A stretch of 64,000 nucleotides of DNA. Origin: Rhizobium sp. CG5 (GTDB lineage: Bacteria > Pseudomonadota > Alphaproteobacteria > Rhizobiales > Rhizobiaceae). Below the pieces are notes generated by a model. It saw only the letters and a list, made by a program, of their open reading frames with translations, searched no databases and had not been told where the DNA came from. The position numbers and the translations under genes are program-made. Positions 55,196-63,954 of the stretch are shown here, in pieces. Location of the stretch: the NCBI RefSeq assembly GCF_023701945.1, contig NZ_JABAEF010000004.1, positions 274,934-338,933 on the forward strand, read 5' to 3'. Numbering within the stretch: position 1 is the stretch's first letter; every line of letters starts with the position of its first letter.

Positions 55196-57349
55196 TCACC
55201 ACTTGTATCTCAGGCCGGCCAGCACCGTCCTGCCGTTCCCGTACTGGCAATAATATTCGGAACTGCAGGAGGAATAATATTCCTTATCGAGCAGGTTGGT
55301 GACGTTGAGCGTTGCCTGAAGCCCTTTCAGGCTTGGGTTCCTCGCTCCAAAATCGTAGCGGAGCGCTGCGTCGAGCAGCGTGTAGCCATCCGCCTTCACC
55401 GTATTCGCGTCATTGCTGTAGCTGGATCCGACGAAGCGTAGCCCCCCGCCAATGCTCAAACCATCCAGCGCGCCGGTGTCGATGGTGTAGTTTGCCCAGA
55501 GCGAACCGTAGTAGCGCGGGACGGCCTGCGGACGGTTGCCAATGATCGACGCATCGCTGGATTTAGAAACTTCCGTGTCGAGCAGAGAGATTGCGCCAAT
55601 AAGTTCAAGATTGCTGGTGAGATTTCCTCTCGCTTCGAATTCTATCCCACGAGAATGAATTTCTCCCTGCTGTGTATACGAGACCAGCGTGGAATCGTAA
55701 TAGACCACGTTCTGTTGGCGAATATCGAAGGCTGAGAGGGTCAGGAGTACATCCAGCCCAGGTGGCTGGTACTTGATGCCAATTTCATATTGCTGCGCTT
55801 CCGTTGGCTTGAACGGATTACCATCCGCGCTCGTGGTGGTGGACGGCTCGAACGAGGTGGAGTAACTGGCGTAGGGAGCGATACCGTTATCGAACAGATA
55901 TAGCAGCCCTGCGCGATAGCTCGTTGCGTTGTCAGACCGTTCAGCCGACGTTCCGGAGACGAAACTGTGGGTGTCCTGGTCTGCCCAGTCATGACGTACC
56001 CCAAAAACGCCTCGAAGAGCACCGAACTCGATCTGATCCTGCACATAGACGCCAGTTTGGCGAAGGGATTGGTCGTTATTATAGTAAGTTACGAATGAAC
56101 CCACGGACCCACCATCATAAACTGGGTTCGTGACGTCGAGAGAGGAAGCGCTACCAATCAGATATTGCCAACTGCTATCTGAATGCTGAATGTCCAGGCC
56201 TGTGAGGAGTGTATGTTGGACAGCACCTGTTTCGAACTTGAACTCGGCCTGGTTGTCGAAGGAAAAACCTGAAACGTCTTCGATCGAATGAACGGCCCAG
56301 CGGGGAATGATGCCGGTGCTCGACATCGCGCCGTTCATTTGAAGTGATTGCATGTCGAGATCCATACCGGAGTAACGGAAGTTCGATCTAATCGTTATCT
56401 GTTCATCGAACCTATGCTCGAACCGATAACCGACGCCATATTGGATGCTCTCGTAAGCGTCGTAATTCGGATCGCCGACATTGAGATGACGGCTCAAATA
56501 ACTTGCATAGCCTGCGGGTGCCAGGAATTTCGGATAAAGAGAGTTGAAATAGCCGCCATCCGGGTCCCGCTGGTAATAGCCGGACATGACGAGCGATGTA
56601 TCTGCATCCGGCTGCCACTTCAAAGAGGGTGCAATTCCGATACGTTTCTCATCGACATCATCATAGCGCGTGCCGGAGGAGCGGCCAACGACCCCGATGC
56701 CATATTGCCATGTTCCATCGGTTGTAATCGGCCCGGTCGAGTAAATACCGCTCTGAAGCCGCCCGTGGGTTCCAGCCTCAAGCCTCACCTCGTTTGATTG
56801 GACGTCTGATGGTTCTCGGCTCACCTGATTGACGAGACCTCCAGGGCTGATTTGACCGTAGAGAAGCGCCGCTGGTCCCTTCAGCACGTCAATATGATCG
56901 AGAAAGAACGGATCGATGGACGGTATAGCGAAACCCTGTCCGCGCGGCAATTTCAGGCCATCTAGGTAGTTGACGGCGTTGGTAGCTGTACCAAAACCGC
57001 CGAAACCGCGAAGAAACACGGAATCATAGCGGGAAACTGTATCTCGATCGGAAAGGACGCCGGCCGTATAACGCAGCGCCTCGCTGACTGTTTGAGGGTT
57101 CTGGTCGTCGATCTGCTTGCGCGTGATGGTCGTTATGGATTGCGGTGTCTCTGCGACAGGTGTCACGGTCTTGGTCGCGGACCGGGCCGACTTTACGACA
57201 ATGCTACCAGACGTGTTGTCGGCCGCTCGATCACCGTAGATTGTAATAGGCGCCAACTGTGTGCTCTGGTCTTGAGCCCAGGCTTGGTTGACGACGAGGA
57301 GAAAGGTCGATGCTGTCAGTATCTGTTTTAAAGAAATGCTGTGCTTCAC
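55196..57349 (-). CDS. TonB-dependent siderophore receptor
   Basis: This 717-residue outer-membrane receptor has a signal peptide (1 to about 25, ending WAQDQ), a TonB box/plug with VTPVAETPQSITTITRKQIDDQ and PSDGLVNQVSREP-like SPGGLVNQVSREPSDV, and a 22-strand barrel ending RTVLAGLRYKW. It resembles FhuA/FoxA-like hydroxamate receptors, so a ferrichrome- or ferrioxamine-type siderophore is likely. A GTG at 57349 is the start. The gene heads the operon with the binding protein (7-base gap) and reductase. Confidence 0.92.
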   Translation of the reverse strand: MKHSISLKQILTASTFLLVVNQAWAQDQSTQLAPITIYGDRAADNTSGSIVVKSARSATKTVTPVAETPQSITTITRKQIDDQNPQTVSEALRYTAGVLSDRDTVSRYDSVFLRGFGGFGTATNAVNYLDGLKLPRGQGFAIPSIDPFFLDHIDVLKGPAALLYGQISPGGLVNQVSREPSDVQSNEVRLEAGTHGRLQSGIYSTGPITTDGTWQYGIGVVGRSSGTRYDDVDEKRIGIAPSLKWQPDADTSLVMSGYYQRDPDGGYFNSLYPKFLAPAGYASYLSRHLNVGDPNYDAYESIQYGVGYRFEHRFDEQITIRSNFRYSGMDLDMQSLQMNGAMSSTGIIPRWAVHSIEDVSGFSFDNQAEFKFETGAVQHTLLTGLDIQHSDSSWQYLIGSASSLDVTNPVYDGGSVGSFVTYYNNDQSLRQTGVYVQDQIEFGALRGVFGVRHDWADQDTHSFVSGTSAERSDNATSYRAGLLYLFDNGIAPYASYSTSFEPSTTTSADGNPFKPTEAQQYEIGIKYQPPGLDVLLTLSAFDIRQQNVVYYDSTLVSYTQQGEIHSRGIEFEARGNLTSNLELIGAISLLDTEVSKSSDASIIGNRPQAVPRYYGSLWANYTIDTGALDGLSIGGGLRFVGSSYSNDANTVKADGYTLLDAALRYDFGARNPSLKGLQATLNVTNLLDKEYYSSCSSEYYCQYGNGRTVLAGLRYKW

Positions 57350-57398
57350 GAAACGCCCCCATGGTCGAAGCTTGCAGTATCTAGTAGGCTATTAAATC

Positions 57399-57417
57399 AA
57401 ACGGGACCGTCCTGTCT
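57399..57417. promoter_or_regulatory. Probable TetR operator between receptor and regulator genes
   Basis: AAACGGGAC (57399-57407), a central C, and GTCCTGTCT (57409-57417) form an inverted repeat with 7 of 9 matching pairs. It lies in the 159-base divergent region 50 bases upstream of the receptor GTG, a position that could repress both genes. Confidence 0.5.
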
Positions 57418-57508
57418 AGATAATATGAGTAGGATTCTCGACTTTTATATTGGTAATTTCGGCGACAAACTCCAAAGGAGTCGCCGGGAGAACGGTAAGG
57501 GAGAAACA

Positions 57509-58162
57509 ATGACATTGCGGAAATCGGAGACGCTCGCCAGATCAGGCCGCCCTCCCAAAGAAATGCAGAATGCGGCGGCTGAACGGATCATAGAGACAGC
57601 GACGGTGCTTTTTGCCAGCAGGGGGTTTGCCGGCACATCGATGGAGCAGGTCGCTTCGCAATGCGGGGCAGGAAAGGACACGGTCTACAGGCGCTTTCCC
57701 TCAAAAGTCGCTTTGTTCGAGGCCGTTGTTGAACACGCACACAAGCGCGCGGTGGCGCGGCTTGAGGACTTGCCACCCATGGAAGGAGATGCACTAGAGC
57801 GCCTGCAGGCCCTCTTGCGGGAACTCCTGCACATCAACATGGAGGCCGATCTGATCGCCTTGAAGCGCATCACGTTCAGCGAAGCTGTAGTGTTCGAGAA
57901 GAATGCACCAATCCCACCCCAACCGGATCCGATCATGTCCCGATTGGTCCACGCAGTAGGTGAGGCACAAGATGCGCGAATGATTGCCGATGGTGACGCT
58001 GACGCAATCGCCAGCCATCTGATCCACTGTCTGGTCGCGCTGCCGACGTCATCAGCAATGATGGGTAGCGGCGACTTCGACACGAGGGAGGCTGTCGATG
58101 CACATTTCGATCGGACGTGGGGTTGGCTCCTCAAGGGAGTAACGCTCCAGATCAAATCTTAA
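57509..58162 (+). CDS. TetR/AcrR family transcriptional regulator
   Basis: The 217-residue regulator has a helix-turn-helix (about 20-70: SGRPPKEMQNAAAERIIETATVLFASRGFAGTSMEQVASQCGAGKDTVYRRFPSK read in two pieces) and a TetR C-terminal domain with GVTLQIKS at the end. The start at ATG 57509 is supported by GGGAG. It is divergent from the TonB receptor and probably represses the receptor operon in the absence of its ligand, rather than sensing iron directly. Confidence 0.88.
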   Translation: MTLRKSETLARSGRPPKEMQNAAAERIIETATVLFASRGFAGTSMEQVASQCGAGKDTVYRRFPSKVALFEAVVEHAHKRAVARLEDLPPMEGDALERLQALLRELLHINMEADLIALKRITFSEAVVFEKNAPIPPQPDPIMSRLVHAVGEAQDARMIADGDADAIASHLIHCLVALPTSSAMMGSGDFDTREAVDAHFDRTWGWLLKGVTLQIKS

Positions 58163-58222
58163 GCTGGTTTCCCGCTGTGTGTGAACTACCCCCGTAGCTG
58201 GGCGCAGGATCTCTCAAAGATG

Positions 58223-58497
58223 TCATTGGCCCGCTACCATAGTTTGTTCGGCCGGAGCCGCTCCTGCCGATTGATGACCAATCAACTCAGCGAAAAATCC
58301 GCCCAGGCTCATCGGATCACGGTGTATTCCCGTTCGACGATCCGCCCATCCCGCATGACGAGGATCTGGTCTGCAGGCCGGATGGTCGAGAGGCGGTCAG
58401 CAATGATGAGAGTGGTGCGGTCGACGATAAGCTCGTCGAAGGCCGCCCGCACATGGGATTCGCTCGCCGTGTCAAGATGCGAGGTCGCCTCCACCCT
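58223..58497 (-). pseudogene. 3' remnant of an ABC exporter gene (frameshifted)
   Basis: On the minus strand the end of an exporter ATPase is recognisable: [21 protein letters not shown], then [21 protein letters not shown] and RDGRIVER. A frame change occurs there, after which [14 protein letters not shown] and a stop at 58223 are read in the next frame. The Walker A and membrane domain are gone, and sequence upstream of EATS is unrelated, so the gene is truncated at about 58497. It lies beside the siderophore genes and may once have exported the siderophore. Confidence 0.72.
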
Positions 58498-58651
58498 ATC
58501 AGTTCATGTCGCTGTCTGCGGAGAAGGCCAACGGAAAATCAACAGGGAGGATCAAATGGATTGCTGCGGCATATCTCTTTGGGATGGAAACCATCAGCAA
58601 GACAGGCTAAACCCTACAAACTTGATTTTCCACTCATGAAAAGGCGTCGTG

Positions 58652-59344
58652 ATGAGTGTTTCCGAAATGAAGCAGGCAGCCACCATTTCCACCTGGTATA
58701 TCGATCCGGATGCCGAGGATGCGATGGCCGATGGCCATGCCCCGATCTGGCGGCATCTGATCGGGCTCGTCCCGGAGATCGATCTCTCCCGCCAGGCCGT
58801 GCTCGATTTCGGCTGCAACCAGGGCGGCTTCCTGCGCCATCTTCATGCGCTGCGTCCATTCCGGAAGGCGCTGGGCGTGGATATAGCGCGCCAATCGATC
58901 GACAAGGCCAATGCGCTGAAGGGCAATCTGCCGATCCAGTATCAGACCGATACGGCCCTTGTCGGCTGGGCGGACGAGTTCGACATCGCATTCAGCCATG
59001 AGGTGGTCTATCTCGTCGAGGATATTGCCGGCCATGCCGCCGATATGATGCGGGTGCTGAAGCCCGGTGGCGTCTATTATGCGGTCACGGGTTGCCATAC
59101 CGACAATCCGCTGTGGCCGGCCTGGCGCAAGCTGGTGGCCGAGCGCACGAATACCGTGGTTCAGGACCGCTCGGTGACGGATTATGCCCGCGTCTTTGCC
59201 CAGGCCGGTTTCTCCGTCTCCGCCCGCAAGCTCGAATTCGACGGCTTCGTTCCCTATCAGCCGGGCGGCTGGACGCCTGACTATGCCACTGCGCTCGACT
59301 ATTACACGCAGACGAAGATCGTCTTCCGGCTGGTCAGGCCGTAG
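58652..59344 (+). CDS. Class I SAM-dependent methyltransferase
   Basis: The 230-residue protein has motif I AVLDFGCNQGGFLRHLHAL, post-I VDIARQSID, and motif II/III GWADEFDIAFSHEVVYLVED and MRVLKPGGVYYAVTG, a standard Rossmann methyltransferase. The target is unknown. An ATG at 58652 is preceded by AAGG; a GTG three bases before it is an alternative. It converges on the ATPase gene with an 11-base overlap. Confidence 0.88.
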   Translation: MSVSEMKQAATISTWYIDPDAEDAMADGHAPIWRHLIGLVPEIDLSRQAVLDFGCNQGGFLRHLHALRPFRKALGVDIARQSIDKANALKGNLPIQYQTDTALVGWADEFDIAFSHEVVYLVEDIAGHAADMMRVLKPGGVYYAVTGCHTDNPLWPAWRKLVAERTNTVVQDRSVTDYARVFAQAGFSVSARKLEFDGFVPYQPGGWTPDYATALDYYTQTKIVFRLVRP

Positions 59345-60155
59345 CGGTGGACGTGTGCCGCTCCTGACGGCGCTGCAGGTGCACGTCGAAATGCGGAGGG
59401 CCATCGGGAGAGATCTGCACGAACTGTCCTTCCACCCGGAACACCCGCTCGATCAGGCCGCTTGCGGCCAGATCGGCAGCGACGCCGTCGAACACCACGC
59501 GGCCCTTTTCCAGCAGCGAGATGCGGTCGCAAATCGACATGGCCTGGTTGAGGTCGTGGATCGCCATGATCACGGTGACTCCGCGTTCGCGGCTCAAGAT
59601 GTGGACGAGATCGAGCACCTCGATCTGGTAGCCGATATCGAGAAAGGTCGTCGGCTCGTCGAGCAGCAGGATCTTCGCTTCCTGCGCCAGCGCTGCCGAA
59701 ATCCAGGCTCGCTGGCGTTCGCCGCCTGAGAGCGCGCTGAGGCTGCGCTGGGCCAGTCCCGCCAGGCCGGTGCTTTCCAGCGCCCAGCCGATTGCCTCTT
59801 CGTCGCGCCGGACATAGCGGCGAAACAGCCCGACATGGGCAAAGCGGCCCTGCCGCACCAGTTGCTCCACCGTCATTTCGTCCGGCGCCGTGGGCTGCTG
59901 CGGCAGGAAGGATAGACGATGGGCAATCTCGCGCCGCGTCATGGCGGAGATCGGCGCCCCGTCGATCAGCACGGTCCCTTCGATGGGCTTAACGAGGCCG
60001 GAAAGGCCTTGCAGCGCCGTGCTCTTGCCGGAACCGTTGGGGCCGATCAGGGCGCGGATCTCGCCGGGGGCAAGCGAAATATTGAAGCCATCGAGCGCCT
60101 TGCGCGAGCCATAGGCGATCGACAGGTTGGAACAGGAAAGCATGGCGGGCCTCAT
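59334..60155 (-). CDS. Iron-siderophore ABC transporter ATP-binding protein
   Basis: This 273-residue ATPase (FecE/FhuC-like) has Walker A GPNGSGKST, Q-loop FLPQQP, signature LSGGERQR, Walker B ILLLDEPT and switch IHDLNQA. It powers import through the permease pair encoded just upstream. The start overlaps the permease stop by 4 bases. It is the last gene in the four-gene operon. Confidence 0.93.
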   Translation of the reverse strand: MRPAMLSCSNLSIAYGSRKALDGFNISLAPGEIRALIGPNGSGKSTALQGLSGLVKPIEGTVLIDGAPISAMTRREIAHRLSFLPQQPTAPDEMTVEQLVRQGRFAHVGLFRRYVRRDEEAIGWALESTGLAGLAQRSLSALSGGERQRAWISAALAQEAKILLLDEPTTFLDIGYQIEVLDLVHILSRERGVTVIMAIHDLNQAMSICDRISLLEKGRVVFDGVAADLAASGLIERVFRVEGQFVQISPDGPPHFDVHLQRRQERHTSTATA

Positions 60156-61189
60156 GGCGTTTTGCGCAACAGCGCAACGAGAAGGGGAACGCCGCAGATC
60201 GCGGTGACGACGCCGATCGGAATTTCTTCCGCTCCGCCCGCCAGACGACCAGCGAGATCGGCAAGCGTCATGGTGATTGCCCCGAGCGCGATGGTCAGCG
60301 GCAGGACGAGAGGGGTATGCCGCCCGGCCAGAAACCGCGCCATATGCGGCACGATCAGGCCGACGAAGACGACAGGCCCGACAACGCCCACGGCACTGGC
60401 GGCCAGCGCGCAGGCAATCAGCAGCACGACGGAAAACTGCGTCCGGTAGGAAAGTCCGAAGGAGCGGGCGACGGTCGCATCAAAGCGCAGCAGTTCGAGC
60501 GGCCGGCGGATGACCGGCAGGATGGCTAGCCCCGCCACAGTGAAGGGCGCCAGGAACAGCGCATGCTGCCAGCCTCTGGCATAAAGGCTACCGGCGAACC
60601 ATTCGAGCAGCACTTCGAGGCGGCCGGAGCCCCAGCCGGCCATGAGGCCGATGCCGATGGCATGCAAGACCGCACCGACAGCAATGCCGCAGAGCGTGAT
60701 CCGCAGCGGCCCGAGATCGCGGCGGAAGGCGATGAGATAGATGAAACCGCCAGCCGCAAGGCCGCCTGCGGTCCCGACCAGAGGCAGCCAATGCACAGGC
60801 AGTTCCTGCAAGGTTGTGGAGCCGGTGTCATGGATATAGACCGAGAATACCAGGAACGCGCTGACGGCCAACATCGCGCCCTGCGACACGCCCATCAGCG
60901 AGGGATCGGCCAGCGGATTGCGGGTGATCGACTGCAGGAGCAGGCCAGCCAGCGCGAAGTGGATGCCCGCCAGCATGCCGGTCAGGATGCGCGGCAGGCG
61001 GATATCGAGGATGATGGCGCGCGCTTCCGGCGAACCGTGGCCCAGAAGCGCAGATAGCGTGTCTGACGGGTCGAGATCGACCACGCCGAGGAAAATGGCA
61101 AGCGCCAGCGAGAGGAGGACGAGCGCTGCGAGAAGCGGCAGCAGATAGGCCTGCCGCGCCGTGCCGGGCCTGCTTGGAACCGTGCTCAT
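60152..61189 (-). CDS. Iron-siderophore ABC permease (FecCD), subunit 2
   Basis: The 345-residue permease of the FecCD/BtuC family has about nine to ten helices. RLPRILTGMLAGIHFALAGLLLQSITRNPLADPSLMGVSQGA is the conserved N-terminal pattern, and GPVVFVGLIVPHMARFLAG and EIPIGVVTAICGVPLL the C-terminal ones. ATG 61189 is taken as start: it overlaps the preceding gene stop by 4 bases. The longer upstream open frame is not homologous. Confidence 0.92.
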   Translation of the reverse strand: MSTVPSRPGTARQAYLLPLLAALVLLSLALAIFLGVVDLDPSDTLSALLGHGSPEARAIILDIRLPRILTGMLAGIHFALAGLLLQSITRNPLADPSLMGVSQGAMLAVSAFLVFSVYIHDTGSTTLQELPVHWLPLVGTAGGLAAGGFIYLIAFRRDLGPLRITLCGIAVGAVLHAIGIGLMAGWGSGRLEVLLEWFAGSLYARGWQHALFLAPFTVAGLAILPVIRRPLELLRFDATVARSFGLSYRTQFSVVLLIACALAASAVGVVGPVVFVGLIVPHMARFLAGRHTPLVLPLTIALGAITMTLADLAGRLAGGAEEIPIGVVTAICGVPLLVALLRKTP

Positions 61190-62220
61190 GCTTCCCCCGC
61201 AAAGGCCGATGTGCGCCGCTGGACGAGATAGATGAAGATCGGTCCGCCGATCAGCGCGGTGACAATGCCCACCGGAATTTCCTTGGGCAGCGCGATGCTG
61301 CGGGCCACAAGATCGGCCGTGACGGTGATCAACCCGCCCATGGCGAGGTTGAGCGCGATCGACCATGCCGGCCCAACGGGCCGCATGAGGCGCACGATAT
61401 GCGGGGTTGCCAGTCCGACAAAAGCGACCGGGCCCGCAACGGGCGCGACCCCGGCCACGGGCAGGGCGGCGATGATGAGCAGCAGCGGTTTCCACAGCGC
61501 CAGATTGAGGCCCATGCCGCTGGCGGCCTGATCGCTGAGCGCCATGATCTGCAGCACGCGATGACAGCAGAGCGCCAGGACCGTTCCGCCCAGAACCCAG
61601 GGCAACATCTGCAGGAGCTGTGGCCAGCTTCGGCCCTGGAAGCCGCCCGAAAGCCAGAACAGCAGGGAGGGCACCTGCGGCCCGCTTAAGAGAAGGATGT
61701 AGGTGGTGATCGCGCCGAGAAACAACGACACGCTGATGCCGGCCAGCGCCAGATGCAAGAGCCGGACAGTGCCGCCACGGGCGATCCAGAACGTGACGGC
61801 GGCGGCAGACAGACCGCCGGCAAGCCCGATCAGCGGATAGAAGACGGAGGAGAGCGCCGGCAGGAAGACGAAACAGGCCACGATGGGCGCGACCGCGCCG
61901 GCACTGACGCCGGTCAGGCCGGGGCCGGCCAACGGGTTGCGCGTCAGGGTTTGCAGCAGATAGCCCGAGACAGCCAGGCCGGCGCCGCCGGTGAAGGCTG
62001 CAAGGCTGCGCGGCAGCCGCAGCGTCCAGACCAGGATGGAGTCGAGCTTGCCATCAGGCCGAAGCAGCGCAGCAAGCGCTGCCTCGGTCGAAAGCGGCTT
62101 TGTGCCGAAGGTCAGGCCGGCGGCGATGACGGCGGCGGAGACGGCCAGGAGGGCCGATATCAGCACCACCGCGCGCGCGCTGTCGGCCCTCAAGGGGCCG
62201 ACGCCGGACATGGCTGTCAT
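61186..62220 (-). CDS. Iron-siderophore ABC permease (FecCD), subunit 1
   Basis: The 344-residue permease shows RLPRSLAAFTGGAGLAVSGYLLQTLTRNPLAGPGLTGVSAGA, GPVAFVGLATPHIVRLM and EIPVGIVTALIGGPIFIYLV, the FecCD pattern. It forms a channel with the other permease subunit. ATG 62220 overlaps the stop of the binding-protein gene, giving coupled translation, and its own stop overlaps the next start. Confidence 0.92.
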   Translation of the reverse strand: MTAMSGVGPLRADSARAVVLISALLAVSAAVIAAGLTFGTKPLSTEAALAALLRPDGKLDSILVWTLRLPRSLAAFTGGAGLAVSGYLLQTLTRNPLAGPGLTGVSAGAVAPIVACFVFLPALSSVFYPLIGLAGGLSAAAVTFWIARGGTVRLLHLALAGISVSLFLGAITTYILLLSGPQVPSLLFWLSGGFQGRSWPQLLQMLPWVLGGTVLALCCHRVLQIMALSDQAASGMGLNLALWKPLLLIIAALPVAGVAPVAGPVAFVGLATPHIVRLMRPVGPAWSIALNLAMGGLITVTADLVARSIALPKEIPVGIVTALIGGPIFIYLVQRRTSAFAGEA

Positions 62221-63185
62221 TGCTGCAGGCTGGCGGGAATGAGCTTGCTCGCCTCGGCCCTGATGTCGACGGCCGGGAAGGTCTGCGGGTAGAGGTAATG
62301 GGCGGCCTCGCGCAGCACGAGTTCCCGGGCGATCGGGCCGTTGGTTTCCACCCATTCGTCGCCGACATAGATGACGCGCCCGTTCTTCACCGCCGACAGC
62401 TGGCTCCAGATCGGGTTGTTTTCATGGGGGCGATTGGGACCGCTATCCATAACGAAGATCACTTCCGGATCTTTTTCCAGCATGGTCTCTAGGCTGATTT
62501 CCAGGCCGAACTTACCGCCGGGCGTCATCGGCCCGGCGATATTGTCGCCGCCGAGTGCGGCCACTATGGAGGCGGCGGTGTTTTCCGTGTGAAAGGAGAA
62601 CGGCGTATCGCCGCCCCACATGATCTGGAAGCGGGGATGCTGGTCCTTCGGCGCCTTCGCGGCGAATTCGTCGAGGTGCTTCTTGAAGTCTGCGTTCAGG
62701 GCGGCACCGCGCTCAGGCTTGCCCAGCACGTCGGCAAGTTGCGCGACCTCGGTGTAGCTCTCGCTCAGAAGCTCCATGTTGTAAGTCATATAAGGCGCGA
62801 TCTTCTGCAGCGCATCGGCATTGCCGACCGTGTAGCGCTTCATGGCGACGATCAGATCGGGCTTGGCTTCCGACAGAAGCTCGAGATTGGGCTTGGCGCG
62901 CTGACCGATCTGCTGGATGTCTTTGGTCAGCCCCAGCAGGTAATCCGGATGGCGATCGGCGACCATGTAGGTCGTGGCCACCGGCTTCAGCCCAAGCGCC
63001 AGCGCCACATCGGTCGCGAAGAAGGAGACCGATGCCACACGTTTCGGCTGCGCCGGAACCTGAACCGCGACGCCGCGCTCATCGATGAAGGTACGGGTCT
63101 TGGCGTCTTCCGCATGGCCGGCGACCGCGCCGGCAAGGCATAGGGTAACGGTAAGGCCAAGGGCCAGTCTTGAGATTCCAGGCAT
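62217..63185 (-). CDS. Iron-siderophore ABC transporter binding protein
   Basis: The 322-residue periplasmic protein has a Sec signal (1 to about 26, ending AGHAED). FepB-type features are RTFIDERGVAVQVPAQPKRVASVSF, PNLELLSEAKPDLIVAMKRYT and PEVIFVMDSGPNRPHENNPIW. GGAG precedes the ATG at 63185 by 8 bases. It leads the operon with both permeases and the ATPase. A TGA-N9-TCA site 49 bases upstream suggests iron control. Confidence 0.9.
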   Translation of the reverse strand: MPGISRLALGLTVTLCLAGAVAGHAEDAKTRTFIDERGVAVQVPAQPKRVASVSFFATDVALALGLKPVATTYMVADRHPDYLLGLTKDIQQIGQRAKPNLELLSEAKPDLIVAMKRYTVGNADALQKIAPYMTYNMELLSESYTEVAQLADVLGKPERGAALNADFKKHLDEFAAKAPKDQHPRFQIMWGGDTPFSFHTENTAASIVAALGGDNIAGPMTPGGKFGLEISLETMLEKDPEVIFVMDSGPNRPHENNPIWSQLSAVKNGRVIYVGDEWVETNGPIARELVLREAAHYLYPQTFPAVDIRAEASKLIPASLQQ

Positions 63186-63233
63186 GCGCAACGCTCCATT
63201 GATGTTGGTTGCGCGATGATTATTCCGTTAACA

Positions 63234-63248
63234 TGACTATTGCAATCA
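63234..63248. promoter_or_regulatory. Iron-responsive operator (RirA-type TGA-N9-TCA)
   Basis: TGA at 63234-63236 and TCA at 63246-63248 are 9 bp apart and lie within a larger dyad (CATGA...TCATG, 63232-63250). This is the consensus for the IRO recognised by RirA in rhizobia and it lies in the promoter region of the permease operon. Confidence 0.55.
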
Positions 63249-63299
63249 TGTTTTATGCGCTCATTTGCGCTTGTCGCTAAGTCAGGTTTGGATCGCAGT

Positions 63300-63419
63300 T
63301 TACCCGTGAATGGGCAGAGCTTCACGCTTTGCTGCGAGCAGCACCTCGATCGGGTTTCCATGCTCGTCGATGGCGCGGTACAGGGAACGCCACTTCCGAC
63401 CCATCAAGTTCTTGGCCAT
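63300..63419 (-). pseudogene. Fragment of an IS6-type transposase
   Basis: Forty codons on the minus strand encode GRKWRSLYRAIDEHGNPIEVL followed by LAAKR and an early stop; this is the pattern around the DDE core of IS6/IS26-like transposases (usually K-W-x-Y-L-Y-R-A-V/I-D). The rest of the gene is absent. It is debris of an insertion sequence. Confidence 0.6.
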
Positions 63420-63488
63420 CGTCTCAGTCAATATTCCTCGTTGACGAAAATAGTCTGTGCTTCCCTGGCCTAGCGGCCGTATTGCGCA

Positions 63489-63926
63489 GACGATCTGGAG
63501 ATCGTTCCCCTGTGGGAAGGGGCCGAAGGCTTACGTCTCTGGCCGGCTCGGGCCTTCGAGGCAAACGCCTTTCCGTCCGGCGACCCCCCGCTGCTGCCGA
63601 CATCGTTGGTGGACGAGATGGCTGTGGACCATGCTACCGGCATGGAACTGATGCCTTGGCCCGGCTGCGGATTTGGTCTCGGTTTCAGCATTTTGCGCGA
63701 TCCCGTAGCGGCGGGCTTTCCGGAACAACCCGGAACATGGCGCCTTGGCGGAGCCTACGGTCATTCGTGGTCGGTTGATCGCACGAACAAGCTCACAGTG
63801 GTCGCCTTCACGAATTCGGGCCTGGAGGGCCAGTCACCCGGCGGTCGGTTCCCTGCTGACCTTTCCAAGCGCTCTAGGACCGATCGACATTCAGGATTCC
63901 CAAATCACTTAATCGCTGATTCATAG
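63489..63926 (+). pseudogene. Degenerate serine hydrolase (beta-lactamase-like) remnant
   Basis: The + frame carries the C-terminal part of a serine hydrolase: DDLEIVPLWEGAEGLRLWP, then GFGLGFSILRDPVAAGFPEQ, GTWRLGGAYGHSWSVD and LTVVAFTNSGLEGQ. The N-terminal half with the active-site SxxK is missing, and a segment between FPSG and DPPLLP appears deleted. Near 63865-63880 the resemblance ends, and the IS element probably begins. Confidence 0.65.
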
Positions 63927-63954
63927 AGCGCCGTGTTGAGCACGGAGGGCTGTC

